A program made the translations under genes and the position numbers. A stretch of 64,000 bases of DNA from Pseudoalteromonas rubra (GTDB lineage: Bacteria; Pseudomonadota; Gammaproteobacteria; Enterobacterales; Alteromonadaceae). Position 1 is the stretch's first letter. Each line of letters opens with the position of its first letter. The notes beneath the pieces are model-generated. The model saw nothing but the letters and a program-made list of their open reading frames with translations, did not search any database and was not told where the DNA came from. The stretch lies in contig NZ_CP045430.1 in assembly GCF_005886805.2 (NCBI RefSeq), forward strand, positions 434,001 through 498,000. The letters run 5' to 3'. Of the stretch, positions 1 through 7,467 are shown piece after piece.

Positions 1-1
1 G

Positions 2-157
2 CTCCCAAACGGACAATGTATTCATGTAGATATCGCATCAGTGGCCAGCCGGGGCTCACATCGACTGGCGTTGAAATTCGATCATTACACCGTGGCAAGC
101 CCAACACTAAAAGTCTTTGTGGTCAGCAATTATGTCCGGCTGCATGGCTGGCACTAA
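2..157 (+). CDS. C-terminal end of an unrecognised protein (partial)
   Basis: An open frame enters from the left edge and ends at TAA 155-157, giving 51 residues that finish with LKVFVVSNYVRLHGWH. The composition (VDIASVASRG, LALKFDHYTVA) looks like real protein. The other plus-strand frame through the same bases gives an implausible Arg/Cys-rich sequence. The gene converges on the LysE-type exporter that ends at 161, three bases away. LysE/RhtB exporters often have a regulator nearby, but 51 residues are too few to assign a family. Confidence 0.45.
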   Translation, partial: LPNGQCIHVDIASVASRGSHRLALKFDHYTVASPTLKVFVVSNYVRLHGWH

Positions 158-160
158 GCG

Positions 161-781
161 CTAGATGGTTTGATAAACAACCCGGGCAGCCAGCAGCAAA
201 AATGTACAGCCAAGTATCTTATCGATAACAGCCTGCTTTGCTGTCAGGTCAAATCGGTCTCGGGCTGATGCTGTCACGACGGATACAAAGAAATACCACA
301 GCGCGTCAATCACCAGCACCGTCACGCACATAATCACCGCCGTTTGAAGTGTTAACGCTTCAGGGTCGATAAACTGAGAGAATAATGCGAGGAAAAAAAT
401 AGCCAGTTTTGGGTTCAAAAAGGCAATAGCAAAACCATCTTTTGCCGCTGCAACATAGCTCTTAGCATCATGCTCAGTGGCGACCTCAATACCCCTACTT
501 TTGCTGGTAAGGATCTTGTAACCCATATAGGCAAGATAGGCGGCGCCGGCATATACCAGGCCCTGATAAACCAACGGGAATTGCTCAATCAAACTCGCTA
601 AACCCAGTAAAGATAAGCTCGCGTAGATCCCCACCCCCAAACCGTGAGACAAACTCGCGACGATACCATGTTGAGCACTATGATACAGGCTGTAACGCAA
701 CACAACCGCCAAACTTGGCCCCGGAGACATAGCTCCCACACAACATATAAACGCCAGACTTAACCAAGCCGTTAATTCCAT
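161..781 (-). CDS. LysE/RhtB family amino-acid exporter
   Basis: This is an inner-membrane efflux protein of about 206 residues, the usual RhtB size. The N-terminus reads MELTAWLSLAFICC followed by the family signature SPGPSLAVVLR and a Gly-rich SHGLGVGIYASLSLLG helix. Later come the AYLAYMGYKIL segment, the conserved FLNPKLAIFFLALFSQF motif and two more hydrophobic helices. An ATG at 796 would add five residues, but the ATG at 781 gives the N-terminus typical of the family and has GGGA upstream. The family exports amino acids such as homoserine, threonine, lysine or leucine. The substrate cannot be read from the sequence. Confidence 0.9.
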   Translation of the reverse strand: MELTAWLSLAFICCVGAMSPGPSLAVVLRYSLYHSAQHGIVASLSHGLGVGIYASLSLLGLASLIEQFPLVYQGLVYAGAAYLAYMGYKILTSKSRGIEVATEHDAKSYVAAAKDGFAIAFLNPKLAIFFLALFSQFIDPEALTLQTAVIMCVTVLVIDALWYFFVSVVTASARDRFDLTAKQAVIDKILGCTFLLLAARVVYQTI

Positions 782-912
782 CACATTATCCCACATTACA
801 AAAAGCGCTCATTCTAACCGAGCTAAAACTGCGGGCCAATATTTTAATGCGCCTAAATACCGAGAATCTAAACTTGCCCATTTTTTGTGCAGCGCGTATA
901 TCCCGTCCAGGG

Positions 913-1044
913 TCAGTCATCACGGCCTGCAACCAGAATATAGACCAGCCAAATGATGCCACTGAAGGCAAATAGTGTAGCAACTGCAATAGCGATCCAC
1001 TTTACCAGCACATCTATGAGGTTATTGTTCTTTTCAGTTTTCAT
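913..1044 (-). CDS. Small single-pass membrane protein, 43 residues
   Basis: MKTEKNNNLIDVLVKWIAI begins a short protein with one predicted transmembrane helix (about residues 12-36) and a charged tail, GRDD. The ATG at 1044 is preceded on the minus strand by a purine-rich GGGAGAGAGGAC Shine-Dalgarno region, which favours it over the upstream ATG at 1140. That upstream start would add 32 residues of poor composition. No family is recognised and the function is unknown. It lies just upstream of the LysE-type gene but is separated from it by about 130 bases. Confidence 0.5.
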   Translation of the reverse strand: MKTEKNNNLIDVLVKWIAIAVATLFAFSGIIWLVYILVAGRDD

Positions 1045-1129
1045 GTCCTCTCTCCCTGACTGAATATATTTCAGTACTTTAGCGACATCACATTCCCTAA
1101 ATCCACCCCAAAAATGTGACCGAGAGTTC

Positions 1130-1238
1130 ATACCAATCATTTTATGCAGAGAAATAAATGCCCATGAAAACCATGACTGCCTGCCACGAACCAGTGGTCT
1201 AAATTTACCTGTTTATTCATGCCAAATTGAAATTGGTA
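1130..1238. repeat. Short MITE-like element with ACCAAT ends
   Basis: The segment opens with ATACCAATCATTT and closes with AAATTGAAATTGGTA, so its ends are inverted copies of TACCAAT. The right end (AATTGAAATTGGTA) matches the right end of the longer element at 20323-20536. It has no coding capacity. It is probably a short or internally deleted member of the same non-autonomous family, but the interior was not aligned. Confidence 0.4.
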
Positions 1239-1325
1239 AAGAAAAGTGAACCACATACTATGGCCAGTACTTGATAGCGTGACTCCCTTATAATTAGCTT
1301 GTTAAGAGGCATTTTCGCACTTACC

Positions 1326-1544
1326 AACACCTTGGTTAACGCCTTGCACGCGCATGTACCAGTTTTGAGTGTCTGCCAACTTGGCTTGAAGTCTTCGACA
1401 TAAGATGGTAATCCCTTAATTGGATCCCCCAGCGGCTGTTCTATAGACAAGCTGGAAGCTATTGCTGATGCGCTTGGCGTGTCTGCTCCTGACCTTATGT
1501 TGCCAATTACGAACACAAAGGACGGAGCTTGTAAAGCGTGTTGA
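1326..1544 (+). pseudogene. Remnant of an XRE-family HTH regulator
   Basis: One plus-strand frame reads NTLVNALHAHVPV, then CQLGLKSST, an in-frame TAA at 1401-1403, and then SIDKLEAIADALGVSAPDLM before TGA at 1542-1544. The last segment is the typical end of a Cro/C1-type HTH domain (the IDKLEAIADALGV helix). The part that should hold helix 3 is degenerate and carries the stop. No good start codon is visible. I read it as a decayed XRE regulator; a fragment with a late start cannot be excluded. Confidence 0.45.
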
Positions 1545-1717
1545 ATATCAGAGTTTTAACGGATGCAATTCACCAGATGAAATTGACAGCAAAAGAAGTT
1601 GTAATAGACAGTATTGAATTTGAATCTCAGGCCATTCTTATTGTAAACATGGCACTAGTAACTAAAAACACAGAGAAGTTGAATCCTGAGCTCATAAAGC
1701 TTGCTAGAAAATACTGA
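1538..1717 (+). CDS. Hypothetical 59-residue protein
   Basis: A GTG at 1538 overlaps the TGA of the XRE remnant (the GTG lies in GTGTTGA), an arrangement typical of translational coupling. The purine-rich GGACGGAG lies a short distance upstream. The product starts MLNIRVLTDAIHQMKLTAKE and ends ELIKLARKY, is about half charged/polar, and has no signal peptide or membrane helix. No family is recognised. It may be the partner gene of the decayed regulator, as in small regulator-plus-orphan cassettes of mobile origin. Expression is uncertain because the upstream gene is broken. Confidence 0.35.
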   Translation: MLNIRVLTDAIHQMKLTAKEVVIDSIEFESQAILIVNMALVTKNTEKLNPELIKLARKY

Positions 1718-1845
1718 TAACCATACTGAATTTTAAGGGTAGCTTTATTTTTTGATTCTTTTCCCTATATCCAGCTTGCAGTTGGATTTACTAGGCGAAT
1801 TGGATTGTCTTTCTGAAAGTAAGTCAATATTTAAAGGAGTTATAC

Positions 1846-2007
1846 ATGTTCAAGAACATTACGAAGCAACAATTAAAGCTTATCAAGGGTGCTGGAAGTG
1901 GCGGAGGTACAGAGCCCAAAACATTTGGAGTAAGCCCTATGACGCATAGTGGCCGCATTGATCCTGTGACAGTAATAACAGGCACAGGAGTCTTTGACCA
2001 GAAATAA
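1846..2007 (+). CDS. 53-residue peptide with double-glycine-like leader
   Basis: The ATG at 1846 follows a strong AAAGGAG Shine-Dalgarno with six bases of spacing, and the gene is followed closely by an intrinsic terminator at 2028. The N-terminal 20 residues, MFKNITKQQLKLIKGAGSGG, resemble the leaders of bacteriocins and ribosomal peptides cut after Gly-Gly (an ITKQQLKLI amphipathic stretch, then GAGSGG). The remaining 33 residues are rich in Gly, Thr, Ser and Val, with no Cys, and end GVFDQK. No peptidase-containing ABC transporter or modifying enzyme is adjacent. A small secreted or modified peptide is inferred, not shown. Confidence 0.5.
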   Translation: MFKNITKQQLKLIKGAGSGGGTEPKTFGVSPMTHSGRIDPVTVITGTGVFDQK

Positions 2008-2027
2008 CATATGCAGAATAGTATTTT

Positions 2028-2053
2028 AAAAAGGGCGTTATTTCGCCTTTTTT
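2028..2053 (+). terminator. Intrinsic terminator after the small peptide gene
   Basis: A ten-base-pair stem AAAAAGGGCG / CGCCTTTTTT (one G-T pair) with a six-base loop ends in a run of T. It starts 21 bases after the peptide gene stop, supporting that this short gene is a real transcription unit. Confidence 0.7.
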
Positions 2054-2384
2054 ATATATTAATAGAGTTGGGGCTCGCGGCAGTTTCAAAATCGAAATGC
2101 TGGAAGATAGACAAGCTCAGATATTACGAGAACGTACCCAATCCTGAGTTAGGATAAGTCGAAATTATGTAAAAGAAAAAGTGTTAACCCTGTAATCGCT
2201 CGCACTGAATCAGGTTGGCTCGTCGCCCTTTATGAAGGTGCTCACTGTAATCTGTCATCGCGTGCTTTCGCCCGACCGCACCATTAAAGACCTTCTTAAA
2301 CTGCGTAGAAAGCTGAGCTTTTTAAGTGACATATATGGACACTCCATATATGTCCTTGTAACGCTAGATTAATCAGATTGTTGG
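2054..2384. other. Intergenic stretch without a recognisable gene
   Basis: About 330 bases between the terminator and the DUF1203 gene. Short fragments such as MLEDRQAQILRERTQS can be read but stop quickly. Nothing was recognised apart from the inverted repeat at 2328-2354. Confidence 0.5.
2328..2354. repeat. Perfect 12-bp inverted repeat with a 3-base loop
   Basis: GACATATATGGA and TCCATATATGTC are separated by CAC. It lies about 30 bases beyond the stop of the minus-strand DUF1203 gene. It may act as a weak hairpin terminator (no T run) or as a binding site for a dimeric regulator. Confidence 0.5.
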
Positions 2385-2864
2385 CTATGCCGCACGTTCA
2401 ACTCTGAAACTGTAACAACCATAAGCAGCATACCTTGCAATTACAAAGCTTACCTTTTCATTGGTTAAAAACGCTTCAAGGTCTGACTCTGCTTGTGCTG
2501 GTGATGTCAATTTCGCGTCTAATATATGCTCGTTTTCACAGTATGCTCTTAATACAAATGTGTGACCCAAATAATCAGTTGCTGATCCATTTGGCAGTGG
2601 CAGCTTGTTAACATCAAATTCCTGACTCTTCGAGTTAGCCAATACAAAAATGGGACCATACTCTTTATACGGGCCTGTTTTAGTGAAAGGACAATAGCTG
2701 GCCAATATTAGTTCTTCACCGGCCTTTGCGCCACGAAGCACATCTCGACATGGTTCACCACCTTTAGCTAGCAATACTTCTACAGGTTGGTTTTGATCGT
2801 CTATACCTACATTTCTAACTTTATCTAAGAAATCCGATCTCACAGGTACTATTTTATATTTCAT
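2385..2864 (-). CDS. DUF1203 domain-containing protein
   Basis: The 159-residue product matches the DUF1203 pattern along its whole length. It has PCRDVLRGAKAGEELILASY (the conserved PCR, then a GEE loop) followed by YKEYGPIFVLAN, and later DYLGHTFVLRAYCEN. The C-terminus, RYAAYGCYSFRVERA, also fits. It is a cytosolic protein of unknown function. The start is supported by GGGAG five bases before the ATG. Its promoter region holds two near-identical 15-base boxes (2913-2950), suggesting local regulation. Confidence 0.8.
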   Translation of the reverse strand: MKYKIVPVRSDFLDKVRNVGIDDQNQPVEVLLAKGGEPCRDVLRGAKAGEELILASYCPFTKTGPYKEYGPIFVLANSKSQEFDVNKLPLPNGSATDYLGHTFVLRAYCENEHILDAKLTSPAQAESDLEAFLTNEKVSFVIARYAAYGCYSFRVERAA

Positions 2865-2912
2865 TTGACTCCCTCAATAGCTAACAGATCATTGGTAAGA
2901 CATAGCAAGGTC

Positions 2913-2950
2913 CGCTACCTTGTAAGGTGCTGATACGCTACCTCGTAAGG
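2913..2950. promoter_or_regulatory. Tandem operator-like boxes upstream of the DUF1203 gene
   Basis: CGCTACCTTGTAAGG (2913-2927) and CGCTACCTCGTAAGG (2936-2950) are direct repeats spaced 23 bases apart. The first contains the dyad ACCTT-GT-AAGGT. Such dyads are typical of sites for winged-helix dimers (HxlR/MarR-like). No such regulator gene is present here. Confidence 0.4.
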
Positions 2951-2963
2951 AGGGAAGTGACCT

Positions 2964-3218
2964 CTGTATAGACAAACCAATAAAACTCCAAAAATTATCG
3001 TAAATCATACACTAATAAAAAATAATGTTACATCTCATAAGCTTGAACTGTATAAAACTGATCGCTTTGATTGCTACAAAATTTTTGTCGATGGCAAACT
3101 CTGGAAAGAGCGCATTGGGCAGAGCAATATTTTCGCGAGAATCAGAAAAGTACTTCCCAGATTTGCTCGTCTGTTGCTCGCTCATCACGGCCAGTCAAGT
3201 CTAAACCTTTCCAGCTAG
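2964..3218 (+). CDS. Possible 84-residue protein with non-standard start
   Basis: An open frame without ATG, GTG or TTG near its beginning runs from about 2964 (CTG) to TAG 3216-3218. It encodes a plausible protein: LELYKTDRFDCYKIFVDGKL, then WKERIGQSNIFARIRKVLP and RFARLLLAHHGQSS. An AAGGAGG sequence lies at 2946-2952, ten bases before the CTG. No family is recognised. Either it initiates at CTG or it is the 3' part of a gene that lost its start. Confidence 0.3.
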   Translation: MYRQTNKTPKIIVNHTLIKNNVTSHKLELYKTDRFDCYKIFVDGKLWKERIGQSNIFARIRKVLPRFARLLLAHHGQSSLNLSS

Positions 3219-3516
3219 CAGATATGGGCTACTACACATTGAGTGCAATCACCTGTTCATAACCATAAGAACAATCCAAAAAATCCGCCACACTATACAG
3301 TACTATTTTTCATGAGTTACTTTTTAGCCTTCAGATTTATATAAAATTTTACTAATGTAGTTTTGCATTTTCCAGCCATTTACAGAACTGACTACCCCTG
3401 CTAAATACAAAAATCAGCAGGTTGATAGCAAAGTAGTTAATCTAAAAAAACCTACTGACACTCCCTGACAAAGCTGCGTGTTTTACTGTCACCAACTTAA
3501 ACAAGGAGATAAAAAC

Positions 3517-3834
3517 ATGAGCACAAATATCGTAGAAATCGCCACCTTCAAACTGGCTAACGGTGTCACTGAAGCAGACTTTCTGATTCAAAATGAACAC
3601 TTTATGGCTTACGTTAAAACACAACCGGGCCTGCTATACCGCTCCGTATCAAAGCATGCTGAAACCGGTGTCTACACTGACATTGTATACTGGAATACGT
3701 TGGAAGATGCCCAACGCGTTCAACAGGCATTTGAGCATGAGCAAGTATGTCAGCAGTTTGCGGCGGTGATTGACAAAGAGAGCCTGTCACTCACCTTAAC
3801 TGAGGTAGTTGCGCAAACCCCTTGCAGTGAGTAA
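3517..3834 (+). CDS. ABM-like dimeric alpha/beta-barrel protein
   Basis: The 105-residue product has the pattern of the antibiotic-biosynthesis-monooxygenase / dimeric alpha-beta barrel superfamily. It starts with NIVEIATFKLANGVTEADFL, followed by a helix and the strand GLLYRSVSKHAETG. Then comes VYTDIVYWNTLEDAQRVQQA, the characteristic W-x-(S/T)-x-E-D-A helix. AAGGAG lies eight bases before the ATG at 3517. Members range from monooxygenases to heme-degrading or simply stress-linked proteins, and nothing here picks one. A YafY-type regulator follows 57 bases downstream and probably controls it. Confidence 0.65.
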   Translation: MSTNIVEIATFKLANGVTEADFLIQNEHFMAYVKTQPGLLYRSVSKHAETGVYTDIVYWNTLEDAQRVQQAFEHEQVCQQFAAVIDKESLSLTLTEVVAQTPCSE

Positions 3835-3853
3835 CCTGACTCAGCATATCAAT

Positions 3854-3876
3854 GCCGGGATAATTCCCCGGCTTTT
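3854..3876 (+). terminator. Hairpin between the ABM-like gene and the YafY-like gene
   Basis: GCCGGG and CCCGGC enclose a seven-base loop and are followed by TTTT. It may partly terminate transcription before the regulator gene at 3892. Confidence 0.5.
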
Positions 3877-3891
3877 CCCCGGAGTAATGTA

Positions 3892-4602
3892 GTGCACAAA
3901 TCTGAGCGTTTATTTCAGCTGGTTAACCTGCTCAAAGGGCGACGCCTGGCCATTACGGCCAAGCAACTTGCGGAACGGCTGAACGTGTCTGAGCGCACTA
4001 TATACCGCGACATCCAACATCTTCAAAGTTCTGGCGTGCCTATCGAGGGCGAAGCTGGCATTGGTTACCTGATAGCCCAGTGTGACTTACCTCCCATGAT
4101 GTTTACCGTTGCGGAGTTACAGTCTTTATTGTTGGGCACCCGCATGGCCAGCGCCTGGACTGATCCAGTCTTATCAGAACATGCCAGCAGCGCGATGGCT
4201 AAAATTGAGGCAGCGCTTCCTGAGCATCTTAAACAACAGCTTGATGACTTTCCTTATGTTGCCGCCAGCTTTGGCCATACCGAAGATCATCAAAGGTTTA
4301 GTAGTACATTGCGCGAAGCTGTGGTTCAGAAACGCCAGGTCAGATTACACTATAAAGATGCCAAAGAGGCTTATAGCGAGCGAGATATAGAGCCGCTCGG
4401 ACTTGTCTACTGGGGTGGTAAATGGACCATTATCGGCCATTGCCTTCTGCGCAATGATTACCGCGAATTTCGACTCGACCGGGTCTGTGACATCTCCTTG
4501 CTGACGCACCCTTTTGAACTCACTAAAGAAAAGAACCTGCAGCACTATATCGCCCTGGTCAAAGCAAAATACGCCGAAGACACCACTCAGATGAACCCTT
4601 AA
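3892..4602 (+). CDS. YafY/WYL-family transcriptional regulator
   Basis: The 236-residue protein has an N-terminal DeoR-type HTH (residues about 5-55), with KSERLFQLVNLLKGRRLAIT, then AKQLAERLNVSERTIYRDIQ and the wing GVPIEGEAGIGYL. The C-terminal WYL-type domain is visible as VRLHYKDAKEAYSERDIEPL, then GLVYWGGKWTIIGHC and REFRLDRVCDISLL. The WYL tripeptide itself is changed to W-T-I. Start is GTG at 3892. Such proteins sense small ligands or nucleotides and usually control adjacent genes, here the ABM-like gene upstream. Confidence 0.85.
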   Translation: MHKSERLFQLVNLLKGRRLAITAKQLAERLNVSERTIYRDIQHLQSSGVPIEGEAGIGYLIAQCDLPPMMFTVAELQSLLLGTRMASAWTDPVLSEHASSAMAKIEAALPEHLKQQLDDFPYVAASFGHTEDHQRFSSTLREAVVQKRQVRLHYKDAKEAYSERDIEPLGLVYWGGKWTIIGHCLLRNDYREFRLDRVCDISLLTHPFELTKEKNLQHYIALVKAKYAEDTTQMNP

Positions 4603-4770
4603 CTGCAGATGTGCTCCCAGTTACTGCTAATTATCGACTGAGTGTAAATACTCATCTGATCTGTGTACTTTTTTTATACGATTGTTTTTATTTAATAAAT
4701 TATCAATAATTCATTCTCAGCCAATCAACCAGATCAAATAATTCGCCACACAAGCAACATTTATTAAACG

Positions 4771-4793
4771 CAAATGAGAGTTGTTATCATTTA
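4771..4793 (+). promoter_or_regulatory. Fur-box-like sequence upstream of the TonB-dependent receptor
   Basis: CAAATGAGAGTTGTTATCAT resembles the Fur operator (interrupted A/T-rich dyads with ATGA..ATCAT). It lies about 70 bases before the receptor start. This implies repression by Fur with iron and fits a siderophore receptor. It was judged by eye only. Confidence 0.5.
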
Positions 4794-4861
4794 AAATCAC
4801 TGTTAGTATGCGCTCCCTCTGCAGTCCCGAAGCCGGGTTCCTTAGTTGTATGGAGTGTAAA

Positions 4862-7297
4862 ATGCAATTCTCTCGCTCAAAGAATTCACCAAACCTATTG
4901 GCCAATGCCGTTAAAGTCGCCCTGTTAGGTGCCGCTGTTAACAGCACAATCGTTGTCGCTCAAAGCGCTGACGAGAATATCGAAAAAATTAGTGTGTACG
5001 GTAAACACAACAAACTAATTCTAGAATCAGGCACAGCCACTAAGTCCAACATGGCCTTAATGCAAACGCCGGCAGCCATTGTGGTTGTTGATAAAGAGTT
5101 GCTCAAAGCGCAAAATGCGACCACCTTACAGGAAGCTTTACGTAACGTCAGTGGTCTGGGGCAGGCAGGTAATAACTATGGGATCGGCGACAACCTGACC
5201 ATACGTGGCCTGGGTGTGAATTACACTTATGATGGCATGTACGGTGGTGCTGATTTGGGTAACAGCTTTAACCCTACGCGTTCAATGACTAATGTTGAAA
5301 GTATTGAAGTATTAAAGGGCCCGGCAACTGGCTTATACGGCATCGGCGCAGCAGGTGGTGTAATCAATCTGGTTGAGAAAAAGCCGCAACAACAGGATGC
5401 TTTCGAGGTCAGTGCCAAAGCAGGCAGCTGGAATAGCTATGGTATTGGATTTGACGCCACTGGAGGCCTGAATGATCAATGGGCATATCGTCTTGTCACT
5501 AACCATGAACGCAGTGATGGCTATCGTGACCTGCAATCAGACAGAGACGAAATTTATGCCAGCCTGAGCTTTGACGTAAACGCCAGTCACAAGCTTCTAC
5601 TTTCAACCGCTTATATTGATGACGCATTACAAATTGACTCAATTGGTGACCCTGTTCGCATCATGAACTGGGACAGCACCTCTGGCACACCGGATATGCT
5701 CAGCGCAGCAAACTTGCCAAACGATCCCCAAATGGATGAAGAAGGCAAAAACTACCTGGGCGTTCAGCTGACTGCACAGCAACGCGAGCAGCTTGCAACT
5801 TCAATTCTTGCCACAGACGGCCTTAAGCCTTACAACCTGGGCGATGGTAACTTGATCTCTCCGCTTTCTAAACCTAATGAAGGTGAAGAGCTGAGAATCA
5901 AGCTTCGTCACGACTGGCATATCAATAACGACTCAACCCTGACGCAACAAGTCTTGTGGCGCAGCTATGATTCTGAATTTGCCCGTCAGACAGGCGCATA
6001 TAACTATGTTTACTGGGACCGCCGTGGTGTCATTAACGCCGACCCTCGTGCACCTTTAGTCATTGATGACGAACTGCACCCTTTTGCCGCGCGTCGACAA
6101 GAATATCGCCGCCAGGTTGCTGAGGAAAAAACCTGGCAATACTTTGCCGATTTACAACTGGGCTGGAGCCTGGGTGGCATTATGGGTGAACACCTGTTCA
6201 GCGTAAACTATGAAAACCGTGAAATGGCCCTGAAGAGCTGGTCGATTTATGATGCCGACAGCGCCAAAGGCGATAATGCTATCCCGTATATTTTGGATAT
6301 TCGTAATCCAAACTGGGCGACCGGCGATATCATGGACTACGACCCATCACTACGCAGCAACTATGACAAGTCCTTGGATGCTTACGGGATAAGCTTCCAG
6401 GAAGTGCTTTATCTTAACGAGCAACTAACCGTACGTGCGGGTCTTGCCTATTCAGCAATTGAACAGGCGTATCAGCACAAGGGCAGCGATCGTGCACCAG
6501 AGGCCAGCAAAGAGCTGGACTCAGATGACTCAGGCATGACCTATAACTTTGGCGTGAACTATCAGGTTCACCCTCAACTATCAGCATTTGTAAATATTGC
6601 TAAAGGCCGCACAGCCTACAGCATTCTGGGCTCTTTGTCTGATGACACGACCTCACCAAATCGCCCGGATTCTGAGTCAGAATCGCTGGATTTAGGTATC
6701 CGTTTCACCGCGCTGGACGAAGACCTGCTGGGTTCAATTGTGTGGTTTGAAACCAGTCGTACTAACCTGCGTTACACCAACCCGTTGTATAACGATGATC
6801 CGAAAGATCCTGAGTATAATGTCAGTGTCACGCAATACTTCTACGATGATGAAGATGAATCAAAAGGCGTAGAAGTCGACTTGAATCTGGCACTGGCAGA
6901 ATCAGTTGACTTAAACCTAAATGCCACCTGGCAGGATGCTATCGAGATCCGTGCACAGGAACGCTCTGAGCAGAAAAAAGGCGTACCTGAGAAAATGGCC
7001 AGTGCGTGGGTAAACTATCAGCTGCCTGCAACAGTGATAGACAACCTGACTGTCAGCCTGGGTGTCAGCTATATGGGTGAGCGCACTGTAAACTCAGCAT
7101 CATTTGGTCTGCCAACCGCTATCATTGACAGCTATACACGCTGGGATGCTGCGGCGCGCTATCAGGGTGACAAGTATCAGATCCAGCTGAATATTGAGAA
7201 CCTGACGGACGAGCACTACTACAGCAAAGCCCTGTTCCTGGGTGGCTTACCGGGTAACGAGCGTAACGTTAAATTGTCTGTAAACTATCAGTTCTAA
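4862..7297 (+). CDS. TonB-dependent siderophore receptor
   Basis: An outer-membrane receptor of about 811 residues. The start chosen is ATG 4862 (MQFSRSKNSPNLLANAVKVA) with TGGAGTG upstream. It opens a signal peptide ending near IVVAQSADEN and a TonB-box-like ENIEKISVYG. The plug domain shows MQTPAAIVVVDKELLKAQNA, then LQEALRNVSGLG, NLTIRGLGVNYTYDG and the signature VESIEVLKGPATGLYGIGAA-GGVINLVEKKP. The remainder is a 22-stranded barrel ending in NVKLSVNYQF with a terminal Phe. The ligand is unknown. A Fur-like box upstream supports an iron role. Confidence 0.92.
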   Translation: MQFSRSKNSPNLLANAVKVALLGAAVNSTIVVAQSADENIEKISVYGKHNKLILESGTATKSNMALMQTPAAIVVVDKELLKAQNATTLQEALRNVSGLGQAGNNYGIGDNLTIRGLGVNYTYDGMYGGADLGNSFNPTRSMTNVESIEVLKGPATGLYGIGAAGGVINLVEKKPQQQDAFEVSAKAGSWNSYGIGFDATGGLNDQWAYRLVTNHERSDGYRDLQSDRDEIYASLSFDVNASHKLLLSTAYIDDALQIDSIGDPVRIMNWDSTSGTPDMLSAANLPNDPQMDEEGKNYLGVQLTAQQREQLATSILATDGLKPYNLGDGNLISPLSKPNEGEELRIKLRHDWHINNDSTLTQQVLWRSYDSEFARQTGAYNYVYWDRRGVINADPRAPLVIDDELHPFAARRQEYRRQVAEEKTWQYFADLQLGWSLGGIMGEHLFSVNYENREMALKSWSIYDADSAKGDNAIPYILDIRNPNWATGDIMDYDPSLRSNYDKSLDAYGISFQEVLYLNEQLTVRAGLAYSAIEQAYQHKGSDRAPEASKELDSDDSGMTYNFGVNYQVHPQLSAFVNIAKGRTAYSILGSLSDDTTSPNRPDSESESLDLGIRFTALDEDLLGSIVWFETSRTNLRYTNPLYNDDPKDPEYNVSVTQYFYDDEDESKGVEVDLNLALAESVDLNLNATWQDAIEIRAQERSEQKKGVPEKMASAWVNYQLPATVIDNLTVSLGVSYMGERTVNSASFGLPTAIIDSYTRWDAAARYQGDKYQIQLNIENLTDEHYYSKALFLGGLPGNERNVKLSVNYQF

Positions 7298-7348
7298 AGC
7301 AAAGGTTCCGGTATCTGGTTACCGATTGCCAACGCATTAGCAAAACAC

Positions 7349-7383
7349 AAAAGCGAAGTGGGCCTGCCTATTTCGCTTTTTTA
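7349..7383 (+). terminator. Intrinsic terminator after the TonB-dependent receptor
   Basis: AAAAGCGAA and TTCGCTTTT form a nine-base-pair stem with a 14-base loop, followed by further T-rich sequence. It closes the single-gene receptor transcription unit. Confidence 0.75.
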
Positions 7384-7467
7384 TTACTATTTTGATAACC
7401 CCGCCTAAGAATAAGTTTAGGTACAATCTTTGCTTAGTTATTCCCGACTCTGCAAAGGAATTACCGA

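Noticed and set aside
1217..1516. Minus-strand 99-codon open frame
   Set aside because: The opposite strand holds the recognisable XRE remnant; the minus-strand product has no family, membrane or signal features and no clear ribosome-binding site.
1752..1949. Plus-strand 65-codon open frame over the peptide gene
   Set aside because: It lacks a Shine-Dalgarno, whereas the frame at 1846 has a strong one and a matching terminator.
3071..3262. Plus-strand 63-codon ATG frame
   Set aside because: The alternative frame (2964-3218) gives a far more protein-like sequence; this one is rich in Cys/Trp/Ser with no start signal.
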